A stretch of DNA of 8,028 bases, from positions 1 to 8,028 of the forward strand of contig DMHJ01000131.1 of NCBI GenBank assembly GCA_003449495.1. Direction: 5' to 3'. Shown piece after piece: positions 1 through 5,630 of this stretch; position 1 is the first letter of the stretch, and each line of letters starts with the position of its first letter. The notes beneath the pieces were generated by a model. That model saw only the letters and a program-made list of their open reading frames with translations, was not told the DNA's origin and searched no databases. The position numbers were made by a program, and so were the translations under genes. This stretch comes from Clostridiales bacterium UBA8153. GTDB lineage: Bacteria > Bacillota > Sulfobacillia > UBA8153.

Positions 1-187
1 CCGAGCTCTACTTGAGCCAGTTTGCGGGTGGCCCGGCTGCGGAAGCCGTTGCGTCGAGAGTGGCGGGAGGAGGTGACCTACAGGCCGGGTGAGGTTGCAC
101 CCGGCAGACGGCAATCGCGGCGGAGCGGTCTCGGGCCGCCGTTCCTGCCACTTCTTCCTCGAGGCAGGTCATGCAGGTCCGTCGGGG

Positions 188-212
188 CGGCCGGCGGCCT
201 TCCGGCCGGCCG
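188..212. repeat. GC-rich hairpin
   Basis: Positions 188-197 pair with 202-212 around the four-base loop CCTT (198-201). This gives ten G-C or C-G pairs with one bulged G at 204. No T-run follows, so it is not a classical intrinsic terminator. It may stop or pause transcription coming from the left, or may only reflect the local GC-rich composition. Confidence 0.45.
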
Positions 213-254
213 TTCACTGACCGGAGGATCCGCAAGTTGAGGACGGCAACCTGA

Positions 255-284
255 CTGACCCCTGCTGGTCAGGACTTCCTGACC
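255..284. repeat. Three-segment alternating hairpin (mutually exclusive stems)
   Basis: The segment CTGACC (255-260) is complementary to GGTCAG (267-272), and the same middle segment, extended to GGTCAGG (267-273), is perfectly complementary to CCTGACC (278-284) across the four-base loop ACTT. Only one of the two stems can form at a time, which is the geometry of an attenuator or a tandem operator. No U-tract follows. It lies upstream of the nifS promoter, so it could belong to a transcript entering from the left or be a protein-binding site on DNA. Confidence 0.5.
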
Positions 285-309
285 GTGGGCTGCGGAACAT
301 CCCCGGGCG

Positions 310-338
310 TTGACACCACCCGGCCGGTGTGCTACGAT
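310..338 (+). promoter_or_regulatory. Sigma-A-type promoter of the nifS-nifU-mnmA operon
   Basis: A perfect -35 box TTGACA (310-315) is followed, after a 17-base spacer, by TACGAT (333-338), which matches five of six bases of TATAAT. Transcription would begin near 345, leaving a leader of about 58 bases before the nifS ATG at 403. It is the best promoter match in the first 400 bases and is correctly placed for the operon. Confidence 0.65.
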
Positions 339-350
339 CTTCCCGGATAT

Positions 351-367
351 CCTAGTAGTTTAGTCGG
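351..367. promoter_or_regulatory. Possible Rrf2-family (IscR/CymR-like) operator
   Basis: CCTAGTA (351-357), spacer GTT, and TAGTCGG (361-367) form an imperfect dyad with five of seven pairs matching, AT-rich in its core and flanked by CC/GG. This general layout resembles sites bound by Rrf2-family regulators, which control desulfurase and Fe-S genes in Firmicutes. It begins just downstream of the predicted transcription start, where a bound repressor would block initiation or clearance. The match is by eye only and the regulator gene is not in the window. Confidence 0.35.
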
Positions 368-402
368 GATTAGATCCGCCCGGGTAATGGAGGCAAGGGA
401 AT

Positions 403-1569
403 ATGCGCAGGGTATACTTGGACAATGCCGCCACCACTCCAGTAAGGGCCGAAGTTGCCGAGCTCATACATGAGTATATGGTCAAGCACTTCGGCAATCC
501 TTCCAGCGTGCACTGGTTCGGCCGGGAAGCTCGCCGGGGGCTGGACCGGGCGCGCGAGCAAGTGGCCGGCCTCATCGGGGCCCATCCCGATGAGATCGTG
601 TTCACCAGCGGCGGGACCGAAGCCGATAACTTGGCCATCAAGGGCGTGGCGGCCCTCAAAGGCATTCAAGGTAAGCACCTGATCACCTCAGCCATCGAGC
701 ATCACGCCATCATCCATAGTACCGAACAGCTCGAGAGACAGGGCCTGCAGGTAACCTACCTGGCCGTGGATGAGCACGGCCTGGTGGAACCGGACCACCT
801 GGCGCACGCCCTCAGACCCGAAACCATCCTGGCCAGCGTGATGCTGGCCAACAATGAGGTAGGCACCATACAGCCCATCCGGGAGCTGGCGGCGTTGTGC
901 CGCGCAAAGGGGGTCCTGTTCCATACCGACGCGGTGCAGGCTGCCGGGCAGCTGGACATCGATGTCAAAGCACTGGACGTGGACCTTATGTCCATTTCCA
1001 GCCACAAACTCTACGGTCCCAAAGGGATCGGGGCCCTCTACATCCGGAAGGGCTGCCGGGTGGAGCCCTTGGCCCACGGCGGCGGGCACGAGCGCAAGCG
1101 GCGGGCCGGCACCGAGAACCTCCCGGGGATAGTGGGCTTCGGGTTGGCGGCAGAGCTAAGCAGGCAGGAGCTGCCCGAACGACGGGAGCATTTGGAGGCG
1201 CTGCGCGATCGGCTGGTCCAGGGCATATTGGGGGGCATATCCCACAGCAGGCTGAACGGCCACCCGCAGCTCCGGCTTCCCAATAACTGTAACGTGAGCA
1301 TCGAGTTTGTCGAGGGTGAGTCCATGCTGCTCAACCTCGACCTTTTGGGGATAGCGGCCTCCAGCGGCTCGGCCTGTACATCGGGGGCCCTGGAACCGTC
1401 CCACGTCCTCTTGGCCATGGGCCTGAGTCACGAGCTGGCCCACGGTTCTCTACGCTTCAGCTTGGGCCGGCAGAATACCGCCGGGGATGTGGACTACGTC
1501 ATCAGCACCCTGCCCGGCATCGTGGCCAGACTACGGGAAATATCGCCTCTACACGCTGGAAGGGAGTAG
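403..1569 (+). CDS. nifS: Cysteine desulfurase, class I NifS/IscS type
   Basis: This PLP enzyme removes sulfur from L-cysteine, giving alanine and an enzyme persulfide that feeds Fe-S assembly and tRNA thiolation in the cytoplasm. The protein has 388 residues, normal for the family. It starts with the typical YLDNAATTP (5-13) and shows the GGTEADN segment (70-76), the His pair near 100-101 above the cofactor, LANNEVGT (148-155), HTDAVQ (174-179), the Schiff-base lysine K202 in SSHKLYGPKG, and the catalytic cysteine C325 in the SSGSACTSG loop (320-328) followed by LEPSHVL, as in class I enzymes. The ATG at 403 has GGAGG at 389-393, nine bases upstream. It is the first gene of the operon, and nifU begins six bases after its stop. 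IscS-like or YrvO-like would be equally good names; the dedicated nitrogenase role is not implied. Confidence 0.96.
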   Translation: MRRVYLDNAATTPVRAEVAELIHEYMVKHFGNPSSVHWFGREARRGLDRAREQVAGLIGAHPDEIVFTSGGTEADNLAIKGVAALKGIQGKHLITSAIEHHAIIHSTEQLERQGLQVTYLAVDEHGLVEPDHLAHALRPETILASVMLANNEVGTIQPIRELAALCRAKGVLFHTDAVQAAGQLDIDVKALDVDLMSISSHKLYGPKGIGALYIRKGCRVEPLAHGGGHERKRRAGTENLPGIVGFGLAAELSRQELPERREHLEALRDRLVQGILGGISHSRLNGHPQLRLPNNCNVSIEFVEGESMLLNLDLLGIAASSGSACTSGALEPSHVLLAMGLSHELAHGSLRFSLGRQNTAGDVDYVISTLPGIVARLREISPLHAGRE

Positions 1570-1575
1570 CCGAGG

Positions 1576-1995
1576 GTGTACACGGAGAAAGTCATGGAGT
1601 TTTTCGCCAATCCCAAGAACGTAGGTGAGTTGACGGATCCGGACGGTGTGGGTACGGTGGGCAACCCGGTATGCGGGGATATCATGCGCATCACCATCAA
1701 GGTGGTTGACGGAGTGATCACCGATGTCCGGTTCAAGACGTTCGGTTGTGGGGCGGCCATCGCTACCTCTTCAATGGTGACCGAAATGGTCAAGGGCAAG
1801 ACTGTAGAGGAAGCCATGCAGGTCACCAACAGGAATGTCGCCGAGGCGTTGGGCGGCCTGCCGCCCAACAAGCTGCATTGCTCGAACTTGGCCGCCGATG
1901 CCGTGCATCTGGCCATCAAGAACTACCAGGAACGCCTGTCAGGTAAGGACAGCCAGGAGGAACGACAGGAGGTCAAGTGCGACCACCTAGCCTGA
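1576..1995 (+). CDS. nifU: Fe-S cluster scaffold protein, NifU N-terminal / IscU type
   Basis: A 139-residue single-domain scaffold on which Fe-S clusters are built from NifS sulfur before transfer to target proteins. The three cluster cysteines are visible: C33 in NPVCGD (with D35), C58 in FGCGAA and C102 in KLHCSNLA. An LPPNK motif (95-99) precedes the third cysteine, corresponding to the LPPVK chaperone-docking site of IscU; the fourth residue differs. This places it with IscU/NifU rather than SufU. The start is GTG at 1576 with a GGAAGGGAG site overlapping the nifS stop. The tail after about residue 120 is charged and ends KCDHLA. The ferredoxin-like middle and Nfu-like C-terminal domain of full NifU are absent. 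Its last 19 bases overlap the mnmA start, suggesting coupled translation. Confidence 0.93.
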   Translation: MYTEKVMEFFANPKNVGELTDPDGVGTVGNPVCGDIMRITIKVVDGVITDVRFKTFGCGAAIATSSMVTEMVKGKTVEEAMQVTNRNVAEALGGLPPNKLHCSNLAADAVHLAIKNYQERLSGKDSQEERQEVKCDHLA

Positions 1996-3080
1996 GTTCT
2001 CAGGTTCGACCGTCTTCACGGGTAGTGGTGGCCATGAGCGGCGGGGTTGACTCATCGGTAGCCGCCTGGCTGCTCAAAGAGGCCGGCTTCGACGTGGTAG
2101 GCATCAGCCTGCAGCTTTTTGCCGGGGCCGAGCCGGGCTCCGGTTGCTGTTCAGCGGCGGCCGGGGATGCCCGGCAAGTGGCGGCGGTCTTGGGCATTCC
2201 CTTCTACGTCATGAATCTCCAAGCGGAGTTTAACGAAGAAGTCATCGAGGCTTTCTACCGGGAGTATGCCCGGGGGCGCACCCCCAACCCCTGCCTAGTA
2301 TGTAACAGCCGCATGAAGTTTTCACGGTTGGCGGTGCGAGCCCGGAGCTTAGGTGCCTCCTACCTGGCTACGGGTCACTACGCCCGCGTCGCCCACTGCC
2401 CCGAGCGTCGTCGCTTTGTCCTGAAAAGGGGCGTAGACCCGGCCAAGGACCAGAGCTATGCCCTCTATGCCATGACACAGGACCAGCTGGCCTATACCCG
2501 GTTCCCCCTCGGCGAGCTCACCAAAGAGCAGGTACGCCTGCACGCGGCCGCGGCAGGATTGCCCGTGGCCGCCAAGCCGGAAAGCCAGGAGATTTGCTTT
2601 GTGCCCGGTGGCGACTACCGTGCCTTTCTCGGGCAGCGGACTGCTTTTCACCCGGGGCCGATCGTGGACCGGGACGGCCGGTGGCTGGGAACTCACCGGG
2701 GCGTGGCCGGGTACACGGTAGGGCAGCGACGCGGCCTGGGGCTGTCCGGAGCTGAACCCTACTACGTGGTCAAGATCGATGCCTCAACTAACACTCTGGT
2801 GGTGGGCACCCGGGAGGACACCCTGGCCCCGGGACTTTTGGCCGTGGACTGTAACTTTATCTCCGTCCCCGGCCTGGAATGCGCCCTGGAGGCCACGGTG
2901 AAGATCCGGTACCGGGCCCCGGATGTCCGCTGCCGGTTGGAAGAGGCAGGTTCCGGTCAAGTCGCGGTCAGCTTTTTTCAGCCGCAGGCGGCGGTTACCC
3001 CGGGGCAAGCCGCCGTGTTTTACCAAGGTGACGAAGTGCTGGGAGGAGGAATCATCGAGGGGCCGCTAATGACACTCTAG
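1977..3080 (+). CDS. mnmA: tRNA-specific 2-thiouridylase MnmA
   Basis: MnmA adenylates uridine 34 in the wobble position of tRNA-Lys, tRNA-Glu and tRNA-Gln and replaces its 2-oxygen with persulfide sulfur. The 367-residue protein is of family length. It shows the PP-loop ATP site SGGVDSS (21-27), the catalytic cysteine C106 in NPCLVCN with C109, ATGHYAR (131-137), KDQSYAL (157-163) and the second reactive cysteine C207 in SQEICFVPGGDY, followed by the GYTVGQRRGLG stretch (245-255) and a C-terminal beta-barrel. The GTG start at 1977 overlaps nifU by 19 bases and has AGGAGG at 1967-1972, only four bases upstream, which is tight; in-frame GTG codons at 2025 and 2028 or ATG at 2034 are alternatives but would remove or crowd the first beta strand. 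Direct linkage with nifS suggests that NifS supplies the sulfur without a Tus relay. Confidence 0.95.
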   Translation: MRPPSLSSQVRPSSRVVVAMSGGVDSSVAAWLLKEAGFDVVGISLQLFAGAEPGSGCCSAAAGDARQVAAVLGIPFYVMNLQAEFNEEVIEAFYREYARGRTPNPCLVCNSRMKFSRLAVRARSLGASYLATGHYARVAHCPERRRFVLKRGVDPAKDQSYALYAMTQDQLAYTRFPLGELTKEQVRLHAAAAGLPVAAKPESQEICFVPGGDYRAFLGQRTAFHPGPIVDRDGRWLGTHRGVAGYTVGQRRGLGLSGAEPYYVVKIDASTNTLVVGTREDTLAPGLLAVDCNFISVPGLECALEATVKIRYRAPDVRCRLEEAGSGQVAVSFFQPQAAVTPGQAAVFYQGDEVLGGGIIEGPLMTL

Positions 3081-3101
3081 TCTGCATCAGGGGACGGGCA
3101 T

Positions 3102-3127
3102 TGGGGCATGATCCCCAGTGACACTGG
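3102..3127. promoter_or_regulatory. Overlapping inverted repeats after mnmA
   Basis: TGGGG (3102-3106) pairs with CCCCA (3113-3117) around a six-base loop, and the perfect palindrome CCAGTG-A-CACTGG (3115-3127) overlaps its right arm, so the two cannot form together. No T-run follows, so it is not a standard terminator. It lies just before the ribosome binding site of the next small gene and could modulate read-through or translation. It may be chance in GC-rich DNA. Confidence 0.25.
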
Positions 3128-3145
3128 AGGCGGGAGGATGCGGCC

Positions 3146-3337
3146 ATGACATTCAGGTGCCCGGCGTGGCAAAGCCGCGCCGTGGGCCGGGTGGGGGGCG
3201 GGCTATTCTACTGCTGGGACTGCTGCATAGAGTTTTCACCAACCCTTACCGGCCGGCAGTTGTTCCAGCTGCAAGACGATGGTACGCAGGTCCCCATCTC
3301 TGGGGATGCCAGCGCTCACGCCGCTGTCAAACCATAG
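3146..3337 (+). CDS. Small Cys-rich (CWDCC) zinc-ribbon-like protein
   Basis: A 63-residue protein starting MTFRCPAW. It resembles a short uncharacterised protein, often found next to mnmA/AI-2E genes in Moorella/Desulfotomaculum relatives (from memory), with the core AVGKVG...YYCWDCCVEF. Here that core is AVGRVGGGLFYCWDCCIEF (residues 12-30), with cysteines at 5, 23, 26 and 27. In the relatives I recall, the N-terminal metal knuckle reads C-x2-C; here the second position is Trp8, so the site would lack one ligand. The C-terminal part (LFQLQDDGTQVPISG) looks like the usual short beta tail. The ATG at 3146 follows GGGAGGA (3132-3138) with seven bases of spacing, and the out-of-frame ATG at 3138 is too close to that site. 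The function is unknown; zinc binding is inferred. Confidence 0.68.
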   Translation: MTFRCPAWQSRAVGRVGGGLFYCWDCCIEFSPTLTGRQLFQLQDDGTQVPISGDASAHAAVKP

Positions 3338-3349
3338 CAGGAGGGAGCG

Positions 3350-3546
3350 ATGCGGGTCTGCCCAAGACTTTCTGGCAAGGGTTGCTCACCGGCGGCCTGG
3401 TCGGAGCCTTTATGGGCATGGTGATGTCGCCCCGGCACCGCCCCCGGGTGGTACGGACCACCGGCAGTGTCCAGAGCAGGGCGGACAAGCTCTGGAGGCG
3501 CACGCGTGGCGAGCTGGGGGCGCTCAAGGAGCGTCTGGCGAGATAG
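3350..3546 (+). CDS. YtxH-like one-helix membrane protein, start out of frame
   Basis: The frame ending at 3546 codes a short protein with one membrane helix (FWQGLLTGGLVGAFMGMVMS) followed by a basic tail rich in Arg and Lys, the pattern of YtxH-like proteins found between mnmA and the AI-2E gene in related bacteria. Its function is not established. The only well-placed start is ATG 3350 behind AGGAGGGAG (3339-3347), but that ATG is in another frame, which stops after 24 codons at 3424. One missing base near 3356-3358 would join the ATG to the helix frame as MRV-LPKTFWQG. The alternatives are a rare CTG start at 3358, or a much longer GTG start at 3118 that would overlap the CWDCC gene almost completely. 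I regard the C-terminal 60 or so residues as real, and the start as frameshifted or misread. Confidence 0.5.
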
Positions 3547-3587
3547 CTTTCCTATACAGCGATGCAGCACGAGGAGGCGCGGCCCGG

Positions 3588-3629
3588 GTGAAACCCGACC
3601 CGCTTTTTCGTTTGGAGCACTGTCTTTGA
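3588..3629 (+). other. 13-codon reading frame with strong RBS overlapping the permease start
   Basis: GAGGAGG (3571-3577) lies ten bases before GTG 3588, which opens the peptide MKPDPLFRLEHCL and stops at TGA 3627-3629. That stop overlaps the TTG (3626-3628) that begins the hydrophobic permease frame. Either this is a short upstream frame coupled to the permease through a TTGA junction, or it is the true permease N-terminus separated from the rest by one lost base in the T-run at 3625-3627. The second reading gives a natural permease start (basic/polar leader, then SRWLRVGGYG). Confidence 0.35.
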
Positions 3630-4509
3630 GCCGGTGGCTGCGGGTGGGCGGGTACGGCTTGGGACTGCTAGGCACGGCCTACCTGCTCTACTTGTTACGG
3701 CAAGGATTGGCGCCCTCTCTTCTGGCTTCAGCCATCACCTACGTCGTAGAGCCTCCCGTGAAGGCACTGGAACGGAAGCAAGTGCCCCGGGTGGCGGCCA
3801 TCCTCATGGTGTATGCCGGGGGTCTGGCCGTACTGGCCCTAGCCGCTTGGGTGGTCATCCCGGTGCTCATGGCCGAGCTGAAGAGCTTATCCTCGGCTCC
3901 AGCGGCGCGGGCATCACCGGGCTATGGGCAGTGGCTTCCGGCGTTTTCCAGGTGATCATCGCGCCGGTGCTTGCCTTCTACATGCTGCGTGACTTGGACG
4001 GCTTCCGGGCCAGAGTGCGAGGTTTCACATCCGCCACCGGCTCCAGGCGATGGCCGGCATTGCGCCAGGATATCAATGGCCTGGTCGGGGGGTTCATCCG
4101 GGGGCAGGCGATGGTCGCCCTCATCATCGGTTCGCTTACCGGAACTGTCCTGCCTTTGCTCCAGATCCGGTTTACCACCATCCTGGGCATCCTGGCCGGC
4201 CCGGGAGAGTTCATCCCGTATTTCGGGCCCTCCATCGCCGCCGTGCCGGCGGTGTTTGCCGGCTTCCTTACCTCTCCACTTCGGGCCGCCCAGGTTCTCC
4301 TGGCGGTGGCGATCATCCAGCAAGTGGATACCGCGATCATCGGGCCCAAAGTCCTGGGAGACCGCACCGGGCTGCATCCTCTCTTGGTGATCCTGGCGGT
4401 ACTCCCCGGTGGTTACCTGGTGGGCCCGTGGGGGTTGCTCCTGGCCGTGCCCGTGGCCACAGTGCTTCGCGTCCTGATCAAGCACGGGTACTACCTGCTA
4501 CGACCCTGA
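3626..4509 (+). pseudogene. AI-2E family (UPF0118/YrrI-like) permease, frameshifted and internally deleted
   Basis: The AI-2E transporter family comprises multi-helix inner-membrane proteins of about 340-370 residues. Here the first part (3626 to about 3880, 85 codons) gives the N-terminal helices, including SLLASAITYVVEPPVKALERK and VPRVAAILMVYAGGLAVLALAAWVVIPVLMAELK. The rest (about 3883-4506, some 207 codons) continues in another frame with VFQVIIAPVLAFYMLRDLDGFR, then GEFIPYFGPSIAAVPAV and IIGPKVLGDRTGLHPLLVI, all typical of the family. The parts meet near 3875-3890 in a GAGCT direct repeat (3875-3879, 3883-3887). The long extracytoplasmic stretch normally between the third helix and the VIAPVLAFYML helix is missing, about 60-80 residues, so the gene has lost both frame and sequence. 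TTG 3626 has a modest GGAG (3614-3617). In B. subtilis the homologue yrrI is close to alaS; alaS is not seen here. Confidence 0.8.
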
Positions 4510-4664
4510 GCCCGCATTACCCGAACGTTCCGGCCTGACAGTTGCACGCTGCCGGCCAGGGGCGGAGGCGTAACGAGAACGGGAGACTGTGGATCAAAAC
4601 GGACTCATACCGGCATTTCTATGACCTTGGGGAAGGCCGGAAGGTCTCACGCAGGACAGCTGGT
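4510..4664. other. Spacer between the permease remnant and the HepT/MntA module
   Basis: No convincing gene. A 69-codon open frame (4542-4751) runs through this stretch but also through the strong promoter behind it and has no recognisable family. A weak inverted repeat, CCGG (4529-4532) with CCGG (4552-4555) plus an inner CAG/CTG, is too interrupted to call a terminator. alaS or its leader might be expected here from gene order in relatives; I see neither, and no T-box AGGGTGG-type sequence. Confidence 0.35.
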
Positions 4665-4694
4665 TTGACCACAAGCCGGGCTAGGGACTATAAT
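4665..4694 (+). promoter_or_regulatory. Near-consensus promoter of the hepT-mntA module
   Basis: The -35 box TTGACC (4665-4670, five of six) and the perfect -10 box TATAAT (4689-4694) are separated by 18 bases. Transcription should begin near 4701, giving a leader of about 68 bases before the GTG at 4770. The module therefore has its own promoter, independent of the nifS operon. HepT/MntA operons can be autoregulated in some TA families, but no clear operator dyad overlaps the promoter. Confidence 0.7.
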
Positions 4695-4769
4695 ATCGCT
4701 GTGATTGCCAATGTCCTGGCCGGTACGGCAGGTAGATCGGCCATGGGCTGACCGGGAGAGGGCGAAGCC

Positions 4770-5204
4770 GTGGGCAGCAAGAACCTTAACATCGCTCGCC
4801 TCAGTGAAAAAGTTGCGGACATCCGACAGTCGCTTGCGGTCTTGCAGGAGTATGCAGGCCGGGAGGAAGGCGTTTTCCTGAACAATCCGGAAGCTGTCCG
4901 GTCGGCGCGGTATGCGTTCATCGTTATGATCGAGGCGGCCTTGAGTATCTCCAATCACCTGTGCGCCAGGCTGCTACGGGAAGCTCCCCAGAGCTATGCC
5001 GAAAGTTTCCTCCGCTTGGGAGACTCCGGGTACCTGCAGGAGGACCTGGCCGGGCGGCTGGCAAGGATGGCCGCCTTTCGCAACCTTCTAGTTCACGGCT
5101 ATGGCAAAGTAGATGACCGGCTGATGCTCAAGATCATGCGCGAAGACTTGCGCGATCTCGAGCTTTTTCTCACCGCCATACACCAGGCAGTAGACCGGGA
5201 GTGA
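4770..5204 (+). CDS. hepT: HEPN-domain toxin, HepT-like (DUF86)
   Basis: A 144-residue, mostly alpha-helical protein of the HepT/DUF86 family, toxin of the HEPN/MNT two-component system. The family motif RX4HXY is intact as R104, H109 and Y111 in FRNLLVHGYGKVD. In characterised systems the Arg and His form the RNase site and the neighbouring Tyr is AMPylated by the partner nucleotidyltransferase, which silences the toxin. The N-terminal part (SEKVADIRQSLAVLQEY, 12-28) is the usual first helix, and the helix with ARYAFIVMIEAALSISNHL (47-64) is the usual dimer helix. The start is GTG 4770 with GGGAGAGG (4754-4761). The stop is six bases before the mntA start, a toxin-first order. The chemical role is inferred from the family, not shown. 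Confidence 0.88.
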   Translation: MGSKNLNIARLSEKVADIRQSLAVLQEYAGREEGVFLNNPEAVRSARYAFIVMIEAALSISNHLCARLLREAPQSYAESFLRLGDSGYLQEDLAGRLARMAAFRNLLVHGYGKVDDRLMLKIMREDLRDLELFLTAIHQAVDRE

Positions 5205-5210
5205 ACGCTC

Positions 5211-5630
5211 TTGAAAACAAGAACCAGGCTAGAAAATGGTGATGTTGCCGGTTTCGTGTCCACCATCAAGGAAGTGCTGTCCTCCTTCCCGTCTATAGCA
5301 TTTGCGTACCTTTACGGCTCGGCCTTGGAAAGCCTTGTCGTCGGCGATGTCGACATCGCCGTCTATTTCGAAGCAGCGGTGCCGCCGGAAGGGCAGATCG
5401 ATATGACCCTGTCACTGTCGGCCAACCTTAGCGCGAAGCTGGGACTAGAGGTGGATGTGCGCACCCTTAACCAGAGTCCCGTTGGCTACCGCTTCGAGGT
5501 AACCGGGGGCGAGCTGCTGTTTTCCCGTGATGAGCACTTACGGTCAGAATTTGTCGAACGGACCTGGCAGGAGTACTTCGATTTCAAGCCACAAATGGAA
5601 CAGAACCTACGAGACCTGCTCGCGCCGTGA
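5211..5630 (+). CDS. mntA: MntA-like minimal nucleotidyltransferase antitoxin
   Basis: A 139-residue MNT-fold protein, partner of the HEPN toxin. The nucleotidyltransferase motif is visible as YLYGSALESLVVGDVDIAVY (33-52): G36-S37 followed eight residues later by D46 and D48 (DxD), with D82 in LEVDVRTLN as the likely third carboxylate. These residues bind Mg-ATP; family members AMPylate the toxin tyrosine and so act as an enzymatic antitoxin. The GS-to-DxD loop is shorter than the commonly quoted x10. The C-terminal segment (RDEHLRSEFVERTWQEYFDFKPQME, 106-130) matches the helical tail of the family. The start is TTG 5211 behind GGGAG (5197-5201), six bases after the toxin stop, so translation is probably coupled. 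Confidence 0.85.
   Translation: MKTRTRLENGDVAGFVSTIKEVLSSFPSIAFAYLYGSALESLVVGDVDIAVYFEAAVPPEGQIDMTLSLSANLSAKLGLEVDVRTLNQSPVGYRFEVTGGELLFSRDEHLRSEFVERTWQEYFDFKPQMEQNLRDLLAP

Larger units (their letters stand above)
1..309. other. Gene-poor leader region upstream of nifS
   Basis: No gene can be supported here. A reading frame without a start enters from the left edge and stops at 90-92; it could be the last 29 codons of an upstream gene, but I recognise no family in it. The rest is GC-rich and holds perfect or near-perfect inverted repeats, listed separately. In B. subtilis the regulator gene cymR (Rrf2 family) lies directly upstream of the equivalent desulfurase gene; no Rrf2-like reading frame is visible in these 309 bases. 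Confidence 0.4.

Noticed and set aside
22..240. Open frame of 72 codons at the left end
   Set aside because: Arg/Gly/Pro-rich with no family, contains the GC hairpin at 188-212, and competes with other equally open frames in GC-rich DNA.
3118..3349. GTG 3118 as the real start of the YtxH-like protein (142 residues)
   Set aside because: The added residues overlap nearly the whole CWDCC gene in another frame, look like random Arg/Pro-rich shadow sequence, and no ribosome site precedes the GTG.
3922..4485. 187-codon - strand open frame
   Set aside because: Antisense to the C-terminal half of the AI-2E gene; its composition is rich in Gly, Asp, Gln and Arg with no motif.
4510..4560. Intrinsic terminator after the AI-2E gene
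   Set aside because: The possible stem is interrupted by a five-base bulge and no T-run follows.
4542..4751. 69-codon + strand open frame before hepT
   Set aside because: It spans the strong promoter at 4665-4694, has no recognisable family and no conserved-looking start; chance is more likely.
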